From: Haloglycomyces albus DSM 45210
GTDB lineage: Bacteria; Actinomycetota; Actinomycetes; Mycobacteriales; Micromonosporaceae
DNA: 64,000 nt
Assembly (NCBI RefSeq): GCF_000527155.1
Contig: NZ_AZUQ01000001.1
Location: 2,866,168-2,930,167 of the forward strand
Direction of reading: 5' to 3'
Below the pieces are notes generated by a model. The model was not told where the DNA came from. It worked only from the letters and a program-made list of their open reading frames with translations, and searched no databases. A program made the translations under genes and the position numbers. Positions 19,039 to 26,877 of the stretch are shown here, piece after piece (position 1 is the first letter of the stretch; every line of letters starts with the position of its first letter).

Positions 19039-19833
19039 ATGAGCGTCACACCAGCATTCACCGCCGCGCGGAAGGACAACCGTGCGGCCCTGGTCGGATA
19101 CCTGCCCGCCGGGTTCCCCACCGTCGAAAAATCGCGCGACGCCCTCCGTACGCTGGTGGATTCCGGCGTCGACGTCATCGAAGTCGGTCTGCCGTACTCC
19201 GATCCGGTGATGGACGGGCCCGCGATTCAACAGGCCGCCAATCTGGCTCTCCATGAGGGATTTCGGGTCAACGACGTGTTCGACCTCGTCTCGTCGGTGT
19301 CAAACCAGGTACCGGTCATGGTCATGACCTACTGGAACCTGGTCGAACACTATGGAGTCGAGGCCTTCGGGACCCGACTCGCCCAGGCGGGAGGGTCCGG
19401 GCTGATCACCCCCGACCTGATCCCCGATGAGGCCGAAGAGTGGATGACCGTCTCCGACGCCGCGAACCTGGATCGCACCTTCCTGGTGGCGCCCTCATCG
19501 ACCGACGACCGTATAAAGTCCACCGTCGACGCGTGCCGTGGCTTCGTATACGCTCAATCGGTCATGGGGGTGACGGGCGCTCGCGATGCGGTCTCCCAAG
19601 TGGCCCCGGAGTTGGTGGAAAGGACGCGGCGATTCAGCGATCTGCCCATCGGGGTTGGACTGGGGGTACGAACCGGGGAACAGGCGGCGGCGATCGCACG
19701 ATACGCCGACGCCGTCATCGTCGGATCCGCCATGGTCAACAGCCTGTTGGAGGCTCCCACTCACGCCGACGGATTGCGTACCCTCGGTAAGCTGACCGAG
19801 GAATTGGCCGCGGGCGTGCGTGGTCGCGGTTGA
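19039..19833 (+). CDS. trpA: Tryptophan synthase alpha chain
   Basis: 264 residues. IEVGLPYSDPVMDGPAIQQA carries the catalytic Glu and Asp; GVTGAR and IGVGLGVRTGEQ are the phosphate-binding loops. It cleaves indole-3-glycerol phosphate and channels indole to TrpB. AGGAGAAAGC precedes the ATG. The 83-base space after trpB is larger than the other gaps in the cluster, but no terminator is seen there. Confidence 0.95.
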   Translation: MSVTPAFTAARKDNRAALVGYLPAGFPTVEKSRDALRTLVDSGVDVIEVGLPYSDPVMDGPAIQQAANLALHEGFRVNDVFDLVSSVSNQVPVMVMTYWNLVEHYGVEAFGTRLAQAGGSGLITPDLIPDEAEEWMTVSDAANLDRTFLVAPSSTDDRIKSTVDACRGFVYAQSVMGVTGARDAVSQVAPELVERTRRFSDLPIGVGLGVRTGEQAAAIARYADAVIVGSAMVNSLLEAPTHADGLRTLGKLTEELAAGVRGRG

Positions 19834-19946
19834 CACGACCTCTCGGCGGTGATCCCTTGGGCGGCCGTTCGACCACTTCGTGAACAGCGGAGATAAAGCG
19901 TTAACATGACCTCAGCATTGCGCCCGTACTCATCTATAGGAAGTCC

Positions 19947-21017
19947 GTGACCGTGGACCTATCGTTTATACCCAGCCCATCGGTATCCGAATGGCAGTTC
20001 GGACCGCTGACTCTACGTGCCTACGCGCTGAGCATCATCGCCGGAATCGTGGCGGCGGTGTGGATTACCGAGGCACGTTTGCGATCGCGCGGGGCGCCCA
20101 AGTGGGCCACCTTGGACGTCGCCGTCTGGGCGGTTCCGTTCGGGATCATCGGAGCCCGGCTGTACCACGTCTTCACCTCGCCGCAAGCGTATTTCGGTGC
20201 GGACGGCGACCCGGTCCAAATCCTCATGATCTGGGAAGGCGGCCTGGGTGTTCCGGGAGGTATCGCTCTGGGGGGTGTCGGTGCCTGGATCGGATGCCGT
20301 CAAATCGGACTGCCAATGCCCATGCTTGCCGACGCGTTGGCCCCCGGCCTGCCGGTCGCACAGGCGATCGGCCGTCTCGGTAACTGGTTCAATCAGGAAC
20401 TGTACGGAAAGCCCACCGAAGTGTGGTGGGCGTTGTCCATCGACCCCGGCAACCGGGAACCCGGTTACTATCAGTACGCCACGTTCCACCCCACGTTTCT
20501 GTATGAAGCGCTGTGGAACCTCGGCGTCGCCGTGTTGATCTGGGCGGCGGACCGGCGCTTCAAATTCGGAGCCGGTCGGGCCTTCGCACTGTACGTCGGG
20601 CTGTACGGCGTTGGACGTTTCTGGGTGGAGGGCCTACGCATCGATGATGCCGCCACCTGGTTGGATCTCCGGCTCAACCAGTGGATGAGCATCGTGATCG
20701 TGCTGGGAGCCATCGTTTACCTTCTGATCACTTGGAATAAGCAACGTAGCGTCCTGATCCCCGTCGGAGATCGCGTGGAAATGGTGACCTGGGACTCTGA
20801 GCGTGCCGAACACGCCGGTTACGTAAACGGACGTCTGCCGCGTTCCGTGGAGGCGACGAACGCCGACACGACGGCCGAGGCCGATGACGACGACGTGGAC
20901 GACGACGGCTCGGAACCGAAGCGGGCCACTGAACCCGATGAACCCGAGGTTGACAGCATGAAGGATAATGGGGAGAAACCGAATGATTCGGTTAAATCAG
21001 ACAAGAATGAGGATTAG
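19947..21017 (+). CDS. lgt: Prolipoprotein diacylglyceryl transferase
   Basis: 356 residues with about seven membrane segments. GRLGNWFNQELYG is the Lgt signature and HPTFLYEALWN matches the conserved C-terminal part. It transfers diacylglycerol from phosphatidylglycerol to the lipobox Cys of prolipoproteins. The C-terminal 75 or so residues are a very acidic, low-complexity extension (DDDDVDDDGSEPK and on), common in actinobacterial Lgt and strongly acidic here. GTG start. Location after trpA is typical of actinobacteria. Confidence 0.93.
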   Translation: MTVDLSFIPSPSVSEWQFGPLTLRAYALSIIAGIVAAVWITEARLRSRGAPKWATLDVAVWAVPFGIIGARLYHVFTSPQAYFGADGDPVQILMIWEGGLGVPGGIALGGVGAWIGCRQIGLPMPMLADALAPGLPVAQAIGRLGNWFNQELYGKPTEVWWALSIDPGNREPGYYQYATFHPTFLYEALWNLGVAVLIWAADRRFKFGAGRAFALYVGLYGVGRFWVEGLRIDDAATWLDLRLNQWMSIVIVLGAIVYLLITWNKQRSVLIPVGDRVEMVTWDSERAEHAGYVNGRLPRSVEATNADTTAEADDDDVDDDGSEPKRATEPDEPEVDSMKDNGEKPNDSVKSDKNED

Positions 21018-21044
21018 CCTTACCCCTGGGCAGGTGTATTTGAA

Positions 21045-22226
21045 GTGCGCCAACGACGTGCTGTCATTGTAGGAGCCGGAATAGCTGGACTCGCGAGCGC
21101 GCTGGCGTTGTCCCGAAGCGGTTGGCGGGTGGCCTTGCTGGAGCAACGGCCCCGCTTTCCCGAACAGTCGGTAGTGATGCTGTTGTGGGAATCCGGTGTC
21201 AAGGCGCTTCGGCAGTTGGGCATCGACGCCAAGTTGGACTTGGGCGGTGTCGAACCTGACGACCTGTACATGCGCGACCATTCGGGAGCTCAGGTCGGTC
21301 ATGTGTCCTTGACCGGGGACGCCGAGCAGGAACATCGCCCGATCTATATTCGACAGGACCGCCTGTTCGACGCCCTGTTGGCCAAACTGGGCCCCGACGT
21401 GGAACTGCATAATTCCACTGCCGTGAGCCGGGTCGATCTCATGCATTTGGCGGCCGGTGATGAGACTCGGCGCTGGGACGCCGATTTCCTCGTCGCCGCC
21501 GACGGTACGCGGTCGACGATCCGTCCTCTGCTGGAGCGACGTTCTCAGTTGCAGGAAGCCGGGGCGGTGACCTTTCAGGCGCTCATTCCACCGCACCGTG
21601 CTCCACGGCGTGAAGGTGACTCTTCGGAAATTTACGGCCCCAATGGGAAGCGATTCTGTTACGCGTCGTTGGGGCACGACGGTGCGGCTTGGATGGCGGT
21701 GATTCCGGGTGGACTGCGTCCGGAATCACGCCAAATTCAGCACGAACTGCTCAACCGATGGTTCGACGATTGGCCTGAGCCGGTGGGAGAATACCTGGAC
21801 GCCACCCGACCGGAAGAGCTGGTGCAAGGGTTGATTCGCACCATCGACCCTCTACCGTCTCGCCTTGACTTCGAAGTGGGGGAGAAGGGAGGGGCGTTGT
21901 TGATGGGCGACAGTGCCTCCGGCGTCATCCCGTCGTTTCCCCTGGGGGCGACCGTCGCGCTGGAGGACGCCGCGACCCTGGGGTGGGCCCTCCATCATTA
22001 TCCTGACGATTTGAACGCCGCTCTGCGTCAGTATCACGAACAGCGCATCGGGCGTATCCGGGCGGTTCACCGCTTCAGCCGTCGCCATCTCAAACTCGGC
22101 TCGGGTAAAAAGCGGCTATTGCCGTCCTTGGTACGGGCGACGCCGGACCGTTGGTTGGCGGCCGTCGTCCGCAATCTCGTTTCCTGGGAACTTCCCGACG
22201 ACATGTGGTGGACGGTTCATGACTGA
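21045..22226 (+). CDS. FAD-dependent monooxygenase
   Basis: 393 residues. The N-terminal Rossmann motif VIVGAGIAGLASALALSRSG binds the ADP part of FAD, FLVAADGTRSTIR is the DG motif, and LLMGDSASGVIPSFPLGATV is the GD motif near the flavin: the three signatures of class A flavoprotein monooxygenases (PHBH fold). The hydroxylation substrate is unknown. GTG start at 21045, 27 bases after lgt. Its end overlaps the next gene by eight bases, which suggests the two products act together. Confidence 0.83.
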   Translation: MRQRRAVIVGAGIAGLASALALSRSGWRVALLEQRPRFPEQSVVMLLWESGVKALRQLGIDAKLDLGGVEPDDLYMRDHSGAQVGHVSLTGDAEQEHRPIYIRQDRLFDALLAKLGPDVELHNSTAVSRVDLMHLAAGDETRRWDADFLVAADGTRSTIRPLLERRSQLQEAGAVTFQALIPPHRAPRREGDSSEIYGPNGKRFCYASLGHDGAAWMAVIPGGLRPESRQIQHELLNRWFDDWPEPVGEYLDATRPEELVQGLIRTIDPLPSRLDFEVGEKGGALLMGDSASGVIPSFPLGATVALEDAATLGWALHHYPDDLNAALRQYHEQRIGRIRAVHRFSRRHLKLGSGKKRLLPSLVRATPDRWLAAVVRNLVSWELPDDMWWTVHD

Positions 22227-23097
22227 TATACACGATCCCATGACGGCGCTGGCCTACGACGCCTGCCGCGATCGACGCGGCGACGTTACCGTCGAAGCCC
22301 CCGCCTCCGATCTGCCTTTCCGTTTGATCAGAGAGTGGGCCGTCTCAGCTCTGCTGGATCCGAAGCGAGACTACCTCGACGCCTGCGACCAACGTGCTAC
22401 CGGTCTCCTCGAACGCGAACTTGGTGAAGCGGAGGAACGGGTACTGCGAGCACTGGCGTCGCGTCCCCGTCTCACAGTCGAATTGCAGCGTATCACCGGA
22501 TTTGATGCGAATCGGACGCAAGCGATGCTCAATCGCTTGGCATGGGCCGACATCGTCGCCTGGATACCGAATCCGGCATGGGAGGGGCGCGATTCGTGGC
22601 TCTTGATCGATCCGCTGGTACGTTTCCGTTACGGATTCCTAGGGGAACATTACGACAAGTGGCGCCGCGGTCGAATCACCGACACACTGTGGTTGCGCTA
22701 TCGTCATCGCCTGCACAGTACCGTTTTCCGTCCGCATTTTTACACACTCGCGCGGCAGTGGTTGCTGCGACAACACCCCGACAGTCGGCCCGCGCGTTTG
22801 GTGTACCCCGACGCTCGCCGTCAGAAGCTCCTTGCTCTCGACATCGTGACGGTCTCCGACGACGGTGAGGTCGCCGCGATGGGAACGGGCCGTTGGCGGC
22901 TTCCTCTCCGGACGGGGCAGGCGGACCGTCTCGCCTATATCAGCCGCCAGGTGGGGTATTCAGGGACGCGGTATCGCTTTCACAGTGTGCCACCGCGCAC
23001 TGAGACCACGGTTACAGACGTACCTCTGCCGTCCATCATGTCCCACGTGCCACCTCATTCGGAGGAAAGTACAGGTCACGAACGAGTCGGGCGGTGA
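22219..23097 (+). CDS. DUF234-like protein without its ATPase domain
   Basis: 292 residues. A winged-helix-like part (about residues 65-115, EERVLRALASRPRLTVELQR) precedes LLIDPLVRFRYGFL, which resembles the YxxxDPFLRFWYRF core of the DUF234 domain found at the C-terminus of archaeal/bacterial DEXX-box ATPases. I see no Walker A, so this is only the C-terminal half of that architecture. The remaining C-terminal region is unassigned. Coupled to the monooxygenase gene by an eight-base overlap. The family call is by eye. Confidence 0.55.
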   Translation: MTDIHDPMTALAYDACRDRRGDVTVEAPASDLPFRLIREWAVSALLDPKRDYLDACDQRATGLLERELGEAEERVLRALASRPRLTVELQRITGFDANRTQAMLNRLAWADIVAWIPNPAWEGRDSWLLIDPLVRFRYGFLGEHYDKWRRGRITDTLWLRYRHRLHSTVFRPHFYTLARQWLLRQHPDSRPARLVYPDARRQKLLALDIVTVSDDGEVAAMGTGRWRLPLRTGQADRLAYISRQVGYSGTRYRFHSVPPRTETTVTDVPLPSIMSHVPPHSEESTGHERVGR

Positions 23098-23202
23098 GAG
23101 CAACGACCTCCCCTCGTGTTCCTGCCTGGATCGTGGAGCCGTCGGGAAGGTAAGCTGGGGACTCCCATAACACCTTAAATGTGTAGTAGTCAAGGAGTGA
23201 CA

Positions 23203-24186
23203 ATGGCGACAGGCGTTGACGCGGTAGTAGCAGGCGCGGGTGGATTCATCGGAGGCCACTTGGTACGCAGCCTTCTCGATGAGGGAAAAACCGTGCGTGC
23301 GGTTGATTCCAAGCCGTTCGACCAGTGGTATCAGGTCCACGAACCGGCGGACAACCTACATCGCGACCTGTCCAGCCTGGAGGCCGCCCAAGAATCGGTC
23401 GCCGGCGGCGTGACCGAATATTACAACCTGGCCTGCAACATGGGAGGCATGGGTTTCATCGAGAACCACAAAGCCGCCTGCATGCTGTCGGTGCTTCCGT
23501 CCACACACACCCTGATGGCCGCACGGGACGCGGGAGCCGAACGGTTCTTCTACTCCTCATCGGCCTGTGTGTACGCCGGATACAAACAGACCGACCCGAA
23601 CGTGACCGCCCTCAAAGAGGACGACGCCTACCCGGCCGACGCCGAGGACGGCTACGGCTGGGAGAAGCTGTTCACCGAGCGTCTCTGCCGCCACTTCCGC
23701 GAGGACTTCTCCTTGCAGACCCGAGTCGCCCGCTATCACAACATCTACGGCCCCGAAGGCACCTGGGACGGTGGACGTGAGAAGGCTCCCGCCGCCGCCT
23801 GTCGTAAGGTGGCGCTCGCCGCGTTGACGGGCGACAACGAGATTGAAATGTGGGGCGACGGGGAACAGACTCGCTCGTTCACCTACATCGACGATTGCGT
23901 CAAGGGCACCAAGATGATCGCCCGTGGCGACTTCGCCGAGCCGATCAACCTCGGATCGTCGGAGATGGTCTCGATCAACCAACTGTTTGAACTGGTCGCC
24001 GAAATCGCGGGCACCGAGATCAAGATCAACCACATCGACGGGCCCCTCGGAGTACGGGGACGCAATTCCGACAACACCCTGATCCAGAAGGTTTACGGCT
24101 GGGAGCCGTCCATCAGCCTGCGCGAAGGCATTGAAAAGACCTATGCCTGGATCTATGACCAGGCTAAACAAAGCTACAACCTCTAG
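23203..24186 (+). CDS. GDP-mannose 3,5-epimerase-like NAD-dependent epimerase
   Basis: 327-residue extended short-chain dehydrogenase. GAGGFIGGHLV is the NAD-binding loop; NLACNMGGMGFIENH, YSSSACVY and YGWEKL give the catalytic region with the Tyr-x-x-x-Lys variant; IYGPEGTWDGGREKAPAA and RSFTYIDDC are distinctive for GDP-mannose 3,5-epimerase, which makes GDP-L-galactose or GDP-L-gulose. CAAGGAGTGACA precedes the ATG at 23203. It sits just before a WecG/TagA glycosyltransferase, so it likely supplies a sugar nucleotide for a surface glycan. Confidence 0.83.
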   Translation: MATGVDAVVAGAGGFIGGHLVRSLLDEGKTVRAVDSKPFDQWYQVHEPADNLHRDLSSLEAAQESVAGGVTEYYNLACNMGGMGFIENHKAACMLSVLPSTHTLMAARDAGAERFFYSSSACVYAGYKQTDPNVTALKEDDAYPADAEDGYGWEKLFTERLCRHFREDFSLQTRVARYHNIYGPEGTWDGGREKAPAAACRKVALAALTGDNEIEMWGDGEQTRSFTYIDDCVKGTKMIARGDFAEPINLGSSEMVSINQLFELVAEIAGTEIKINHIDGPLGVRGRNSDNTLIQKVYGWEPSISLREGIEKTYAWIYDQAKQSYNL

Positions 24187-24199
24187 GGTTTCGGTCGGT

Positions 24200-24964
24200 A
24201 TGAACGAACCACGGATACGGCGCGTCGACGTCTTGGGCGTCGGTGTGTCCACAGTCAACCAAGACATGGCGCTCTCCGAAGTCACTCGCTGGATCAACAC
24301 CGGCGAGCGACAATACGTGTGTGTCACGGGAGTGCACGGCGTCATGGAATCGCAGCGTGATCGACGACTGCGGGAGATTCACAACGACTCCGGTCTGACC
24401 ACACCCGACGGCATGCCGATGGTGTGGGCCGGGCATAAAGCCGGTGCTCCGTGGATGGACCGCGTATACGGCCCCGACTTGATGCTGAACGTACTGCACC
24501 GTGCCGCTGAACGCGGCTGGTCGTCCTATTTCTACGGGGGTAAGGACGGAGTACCCGAACTCCTGGCGTCGCGCCTGACCGAACGGATCCCAGGATTGAA
24601 AGTGGCCGGATGGTATTCACCGCCGTTTCGGCAGCTCTCCGAATCTGAAGACGACGACATCTGCGCTCGCATCAACGATTCGGGAGCCGACCTGGTATGG
24701 GTGGGACTCTCGACTCCCAAACAGGAACGCTGGATGGCCTCGCACCGCGAGAAGTTGACCGCCCCAGCGCTGTTCGGAGTGGGAGCGGCGTTCGACTTCC
24801 ATGCCGGTCTCGTCCCACAGGCGCCGCCCTGGATGCAACAGCGCGGGCTGGAGTGGGCCTATCGGCTCGCGAAAGAACCCAAACGCCTGTGGCGCCGCTA
24901 CTTCCGTAACAATCCGGCGTATATGTGGCGGATTCGGCGTCGACCGCCGTATTTGCGCGACTAA
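24200..24964 (+). CDS. WecG/TagA/CpsF family glycosyltransferase
   Basis: About 254 residues. TPDGMPMVWAG, VYGPDLML, WVGLSTPKQERWM and FGVGAAFDFHAG are the family signatures. Members transfer N-acetylmannosamine-type sugars onto lipid-linked intermediates in teichoic acid or exopolysaccharide synthesis, at the inner membrane face. The ATG at 24200 is 13 bases after the epimerase stop; an ATG at 24155 would overlap it. No strong ribosome site is seen, so translation may depend on the upstream gene. Confidence 0.85.
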   Translation: MNEPRIRRVDVLGVGVSTVNQDMALSEVTRWINTGERQYVCVTGVHGVMESQRDRRLREIHNDSGLTTPDGMPMVWAGHKAGAPWMDRVYGPDLMLNVLHRAAERGWSSYFYGGKDGVPELLASRLTERIPGLKVAGWYSPPFRQLSESEDDDICARINDSGADLVWVGLSTPKQERWMASHREKLTAPALFGVGAAFDFHAGLVPQAPPWMQQRGLEWAYRLAKEPKRLWRRYFRNNPAYMWRIRRRPPYLRD

Positions 24965-24998
24965 TCCGAGTACACCGTCCACACGGTACGAATACCGT

Positions 24999-25046
24999 GA
25001 AACGGGGCGCGTCACCGCCGTATGGATCGGTGACGCGCCCCGTTTC
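24999..25046. terminator. Bidirectional terminator between the glycosyltransferase and dps
   Basis: A perfect 19-bp stem, 24999-25017 with 25028-25046, and a ten-base loop. The arms begin GAAACGGGGCGCG and end CGCGCCCCGTTTC. The A and T flanks suit termination in both directions between these convergent genes. Confidence 0.85.
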
Positions 25047-25066
25047 GTTATGGAACGCTCGCTGGT

Positions 25067-25537
25067 TTAACTTGTTTCGGCCTGGAACATCCAGGACTGC
25101 TTTTCCAGTTCCGCGGTGATGCCGATGAGGATGTCCTGGCTCACGAGGTCGGTGGAATCCAAGATCTCGATGCGCTCGCGCATGTTGGCGATGCAGGTGG
25201 TGTACGCCTCGACCATGAAGGTAACGACGTCGGAGTCGAGTAGGGGACCCGATTCCAGTTTGGGTAGGTCGGAATTCTGCGCGACGGTGGCGGCACGTCC
25301 GTCGGCGTGAGCGCCAATGGCGATAATTCGTTCGGCCACGGTATCGACCGATTGCCGAGTAAAGTCGACGACTTCGTCGAGCTGCAAATGCAGGGCGCGG
25401 AAGTTTTTCCCGTAGATGTTCCAATGCGCCTGCTTGCCGAGCAATGCCAGATCGATGAGTTCAGAGAGCGACTGCTGCAGCGCACTCGCCGTGGTATCGC
25501 GGTTCTCGGCGGTCAGCGCCGTGCTGATCGATGCCAT
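25067..25537 (-). CDS. dps: Dps-family DNA-binding ferritin-like protein
   Basis: 156 residues, the usual Dps length. LLGKQAHWNIYGKNF holds the first ferroxidase His, and LQLDEVVDFTRQSVDTVAER holds the Asp/Glu ligands from the partner subunit. Dps forms a dodecamer that oxidises and stores iron and protects DNA under stress. Convergent with the glycosyltransferase gene and closed by a shared terminator. Confidence 0.9.
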   Translation of the reverse strand: MASISTALTAENRDTTASALQQSLSELIDLALLGKQAHWNIYGKNFRALHLQLDEVVDFTRQSVDTVAERIIAIGAHADGRAATVAQNSDLPKLESGPLLDSDVVTFMVEAYTTCIANMRERIEILDSTDLVSQDILIGITAELEKQSWMFQAETS

Positions 25538-25674
25538 ATGTCAGTTCCTCCAAAACCTGTGACAGAACACGGTTCGTTCACGATCGTCCGCGTCCATTCT
25601 TCAGTTTAGTAGGCTTCTCCCCGTCGTGTCGGGACTCGGCGACAAACCCGAGCCGAGCGGGTGAGAAACGTGGA

Positions 25675-25717
25675 AAGCGGGTGAGATCGGCCATGCTCGA
25701 GGCCATCTCACCCGCTT
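25675..25717 (-). terminator. Terminator after the M23 peptidase gene
   Basis: AAGCGGGTGAGAT (25675-25687) pairs with ATCTCACCCGCTT (25705-25717), with an inner GGCC pair in the loop. It lies about 50 bases beyond the peptidase stop on the minus strand. Confidence 0.7.
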
Positions 25718-25763
25718 GTTCGGAACGGTCAAACACGGTCATCGTCTGACGTTTCAGTCGGTT

Positions 25764-26564
25764 CTAGACGTCCACATCGCGTTCCCGGAGCCACGCGAGC
25801 GGATCGGTGGGTTCGCCGTTGATACGGATCTCCAGGTGAATGTGAGGTCCGGTGGAGTCACCGGTGGAACCGACGGCGGCAATGGTCTCTCCCTTGGAAA
25901 CCGATTGCCCTTCGGAGACGTTGAGTTGTGAGTTGTGGCCGTAGTAACTGGTGACGCCGTTACCGTGGTCGATGATCACCAGCTGCCCGAACCCGCCATT
26001 CCAGCCGGTGAAGGTGACGGTGCCGTCGCCGATGGCGGAAACGTCCGATCCCATGTTGGCGGCGAAGTCCGCACCGTTGTGCATGGTTCCCCACCGTTGT
26101 CCGAATTGGGAACTGATGCGAGCGGATGAGGGGAGTTGCCAGTCGGGTTCGTTGACCTCGGGTTCTGGGCTCGGCTCGGGCTTTTTCTCGGCGGAGTCGT
26201 CGCCTTCCGAGGAGTCCTTGGACTTCTCGTCGTCGGACTTCGACTTTTCGTCGTCCTTGTCGTCTTCTTTTTCTTCCTCGTCCTCCGCTTCGTCGTTCGG
26301 AGGAGTGGGGTCGGTGTCGTCCTGCGGCTTGTAGGTGTGGTGGGCCGCATCGCCGGGAATCGACGCCTGTTCCTGAGCGTTGTCGGAACCGGTGCTGGCA
26401 TATGCGATCGAGCTACCGGTGATGACCACCGCCGTCAGGGCGGCGGCCACGATGCGCCAGGTATTGCGGTCGCGATTCATCAATCGATGCCGGAGGAACG
26501 CACGGATACGGAGATTGTCCTTCTGGTCCTTCTCATTATCGGACCGTGTTTGGTGTTTAGCCAT
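25764..26564 (-). CDS. Membrane-anchored M23 (LytM-type) peptidase
   Basis: About 266 residues. A basic cytosolic N-terminus is followed by a membrane segment (about residues 36-55), then roughly 90 residues of extremely acidic low-complexity linker (runs of Asp, Glu, Lys and Ser), then the M23 domain. HNGADFAANMGSDVSAIGDG carries HxxxD, and GPHIHLEIRINGEPTDP carries HxH, together the zinc ligands. It probably cleaves peptidoglycan peptides or binds as a regulator outside the cell. The ATG at 26564 has no clear ribosome site. A terminator-like hairpin lies about 85 bases upstream in its leader. Confidence 0.87.
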   Translation of the reverse strand: MAKHQTRSDNEKDQKDNLRIRAFLRHRLMNRDRNTWRIVAAALTAVVITGSSIAYASTGSDNAQEQASIPGDAAHHTYKPQDDTDPTPPNDEAEDEEEKEDDKDDEKSKSDDEKSKDSSEGDDSAEKKPEPSPEPEVNEPDWQLPSSARISSQFGQRWGTMHNGADFAANMGSDVSAIGDGTVTFTGWNGGFGQLVIIDHGNGVTSYYGHNSQLNVSEGQSVSKGETIAAVGSTGDSTGPHIHLEIRINGEPTDPLAWLRERDVDV

Positions 26565-26648
26565 GATGCAGGGAAGACTACAAGTAACGATTCGGACACA
26601 AATACGACTAACGTCGGATAACACGTGCAATCTGGAACCTACGGGAAC

Positions 26649-26673
26649 GAAAAAGCACCTGCTGGTCAGGTGC
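26649..26673 (-). terminator. Terminator-like hairpin in the leader of the M23 gene
   Basis: Read leftward, GCACCTG and CAGGTGC form a 7-bp stem with a five-base loop, followed by TTTTTCG. The gene on the far side (ABC-F) is divergent, so a leftward transcript here can only come from the peptidase's own promoter or be antisense. It is therefore a candidate attenuator rather than an ordinary gene end. Confidence 0.55.
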
Positions 26674-26877
26674 CATCGGTCGAACGGATGAACCAACGCC
26701 GTGACCTACGTCCCTCGATTGGGAGCCTTCGTTGGTTCGATCGTTGTGCTCGCCGGGAACCGATGGGGACCTGCTTCACCATTGGTGCTTAAGGATTCGC
26801 GTATTCAGGGGGAGACACCATACACTGGAGCGTGGTCATCCCGAATCATCCCATTCGACGTCAACCCAGGAGGACTC

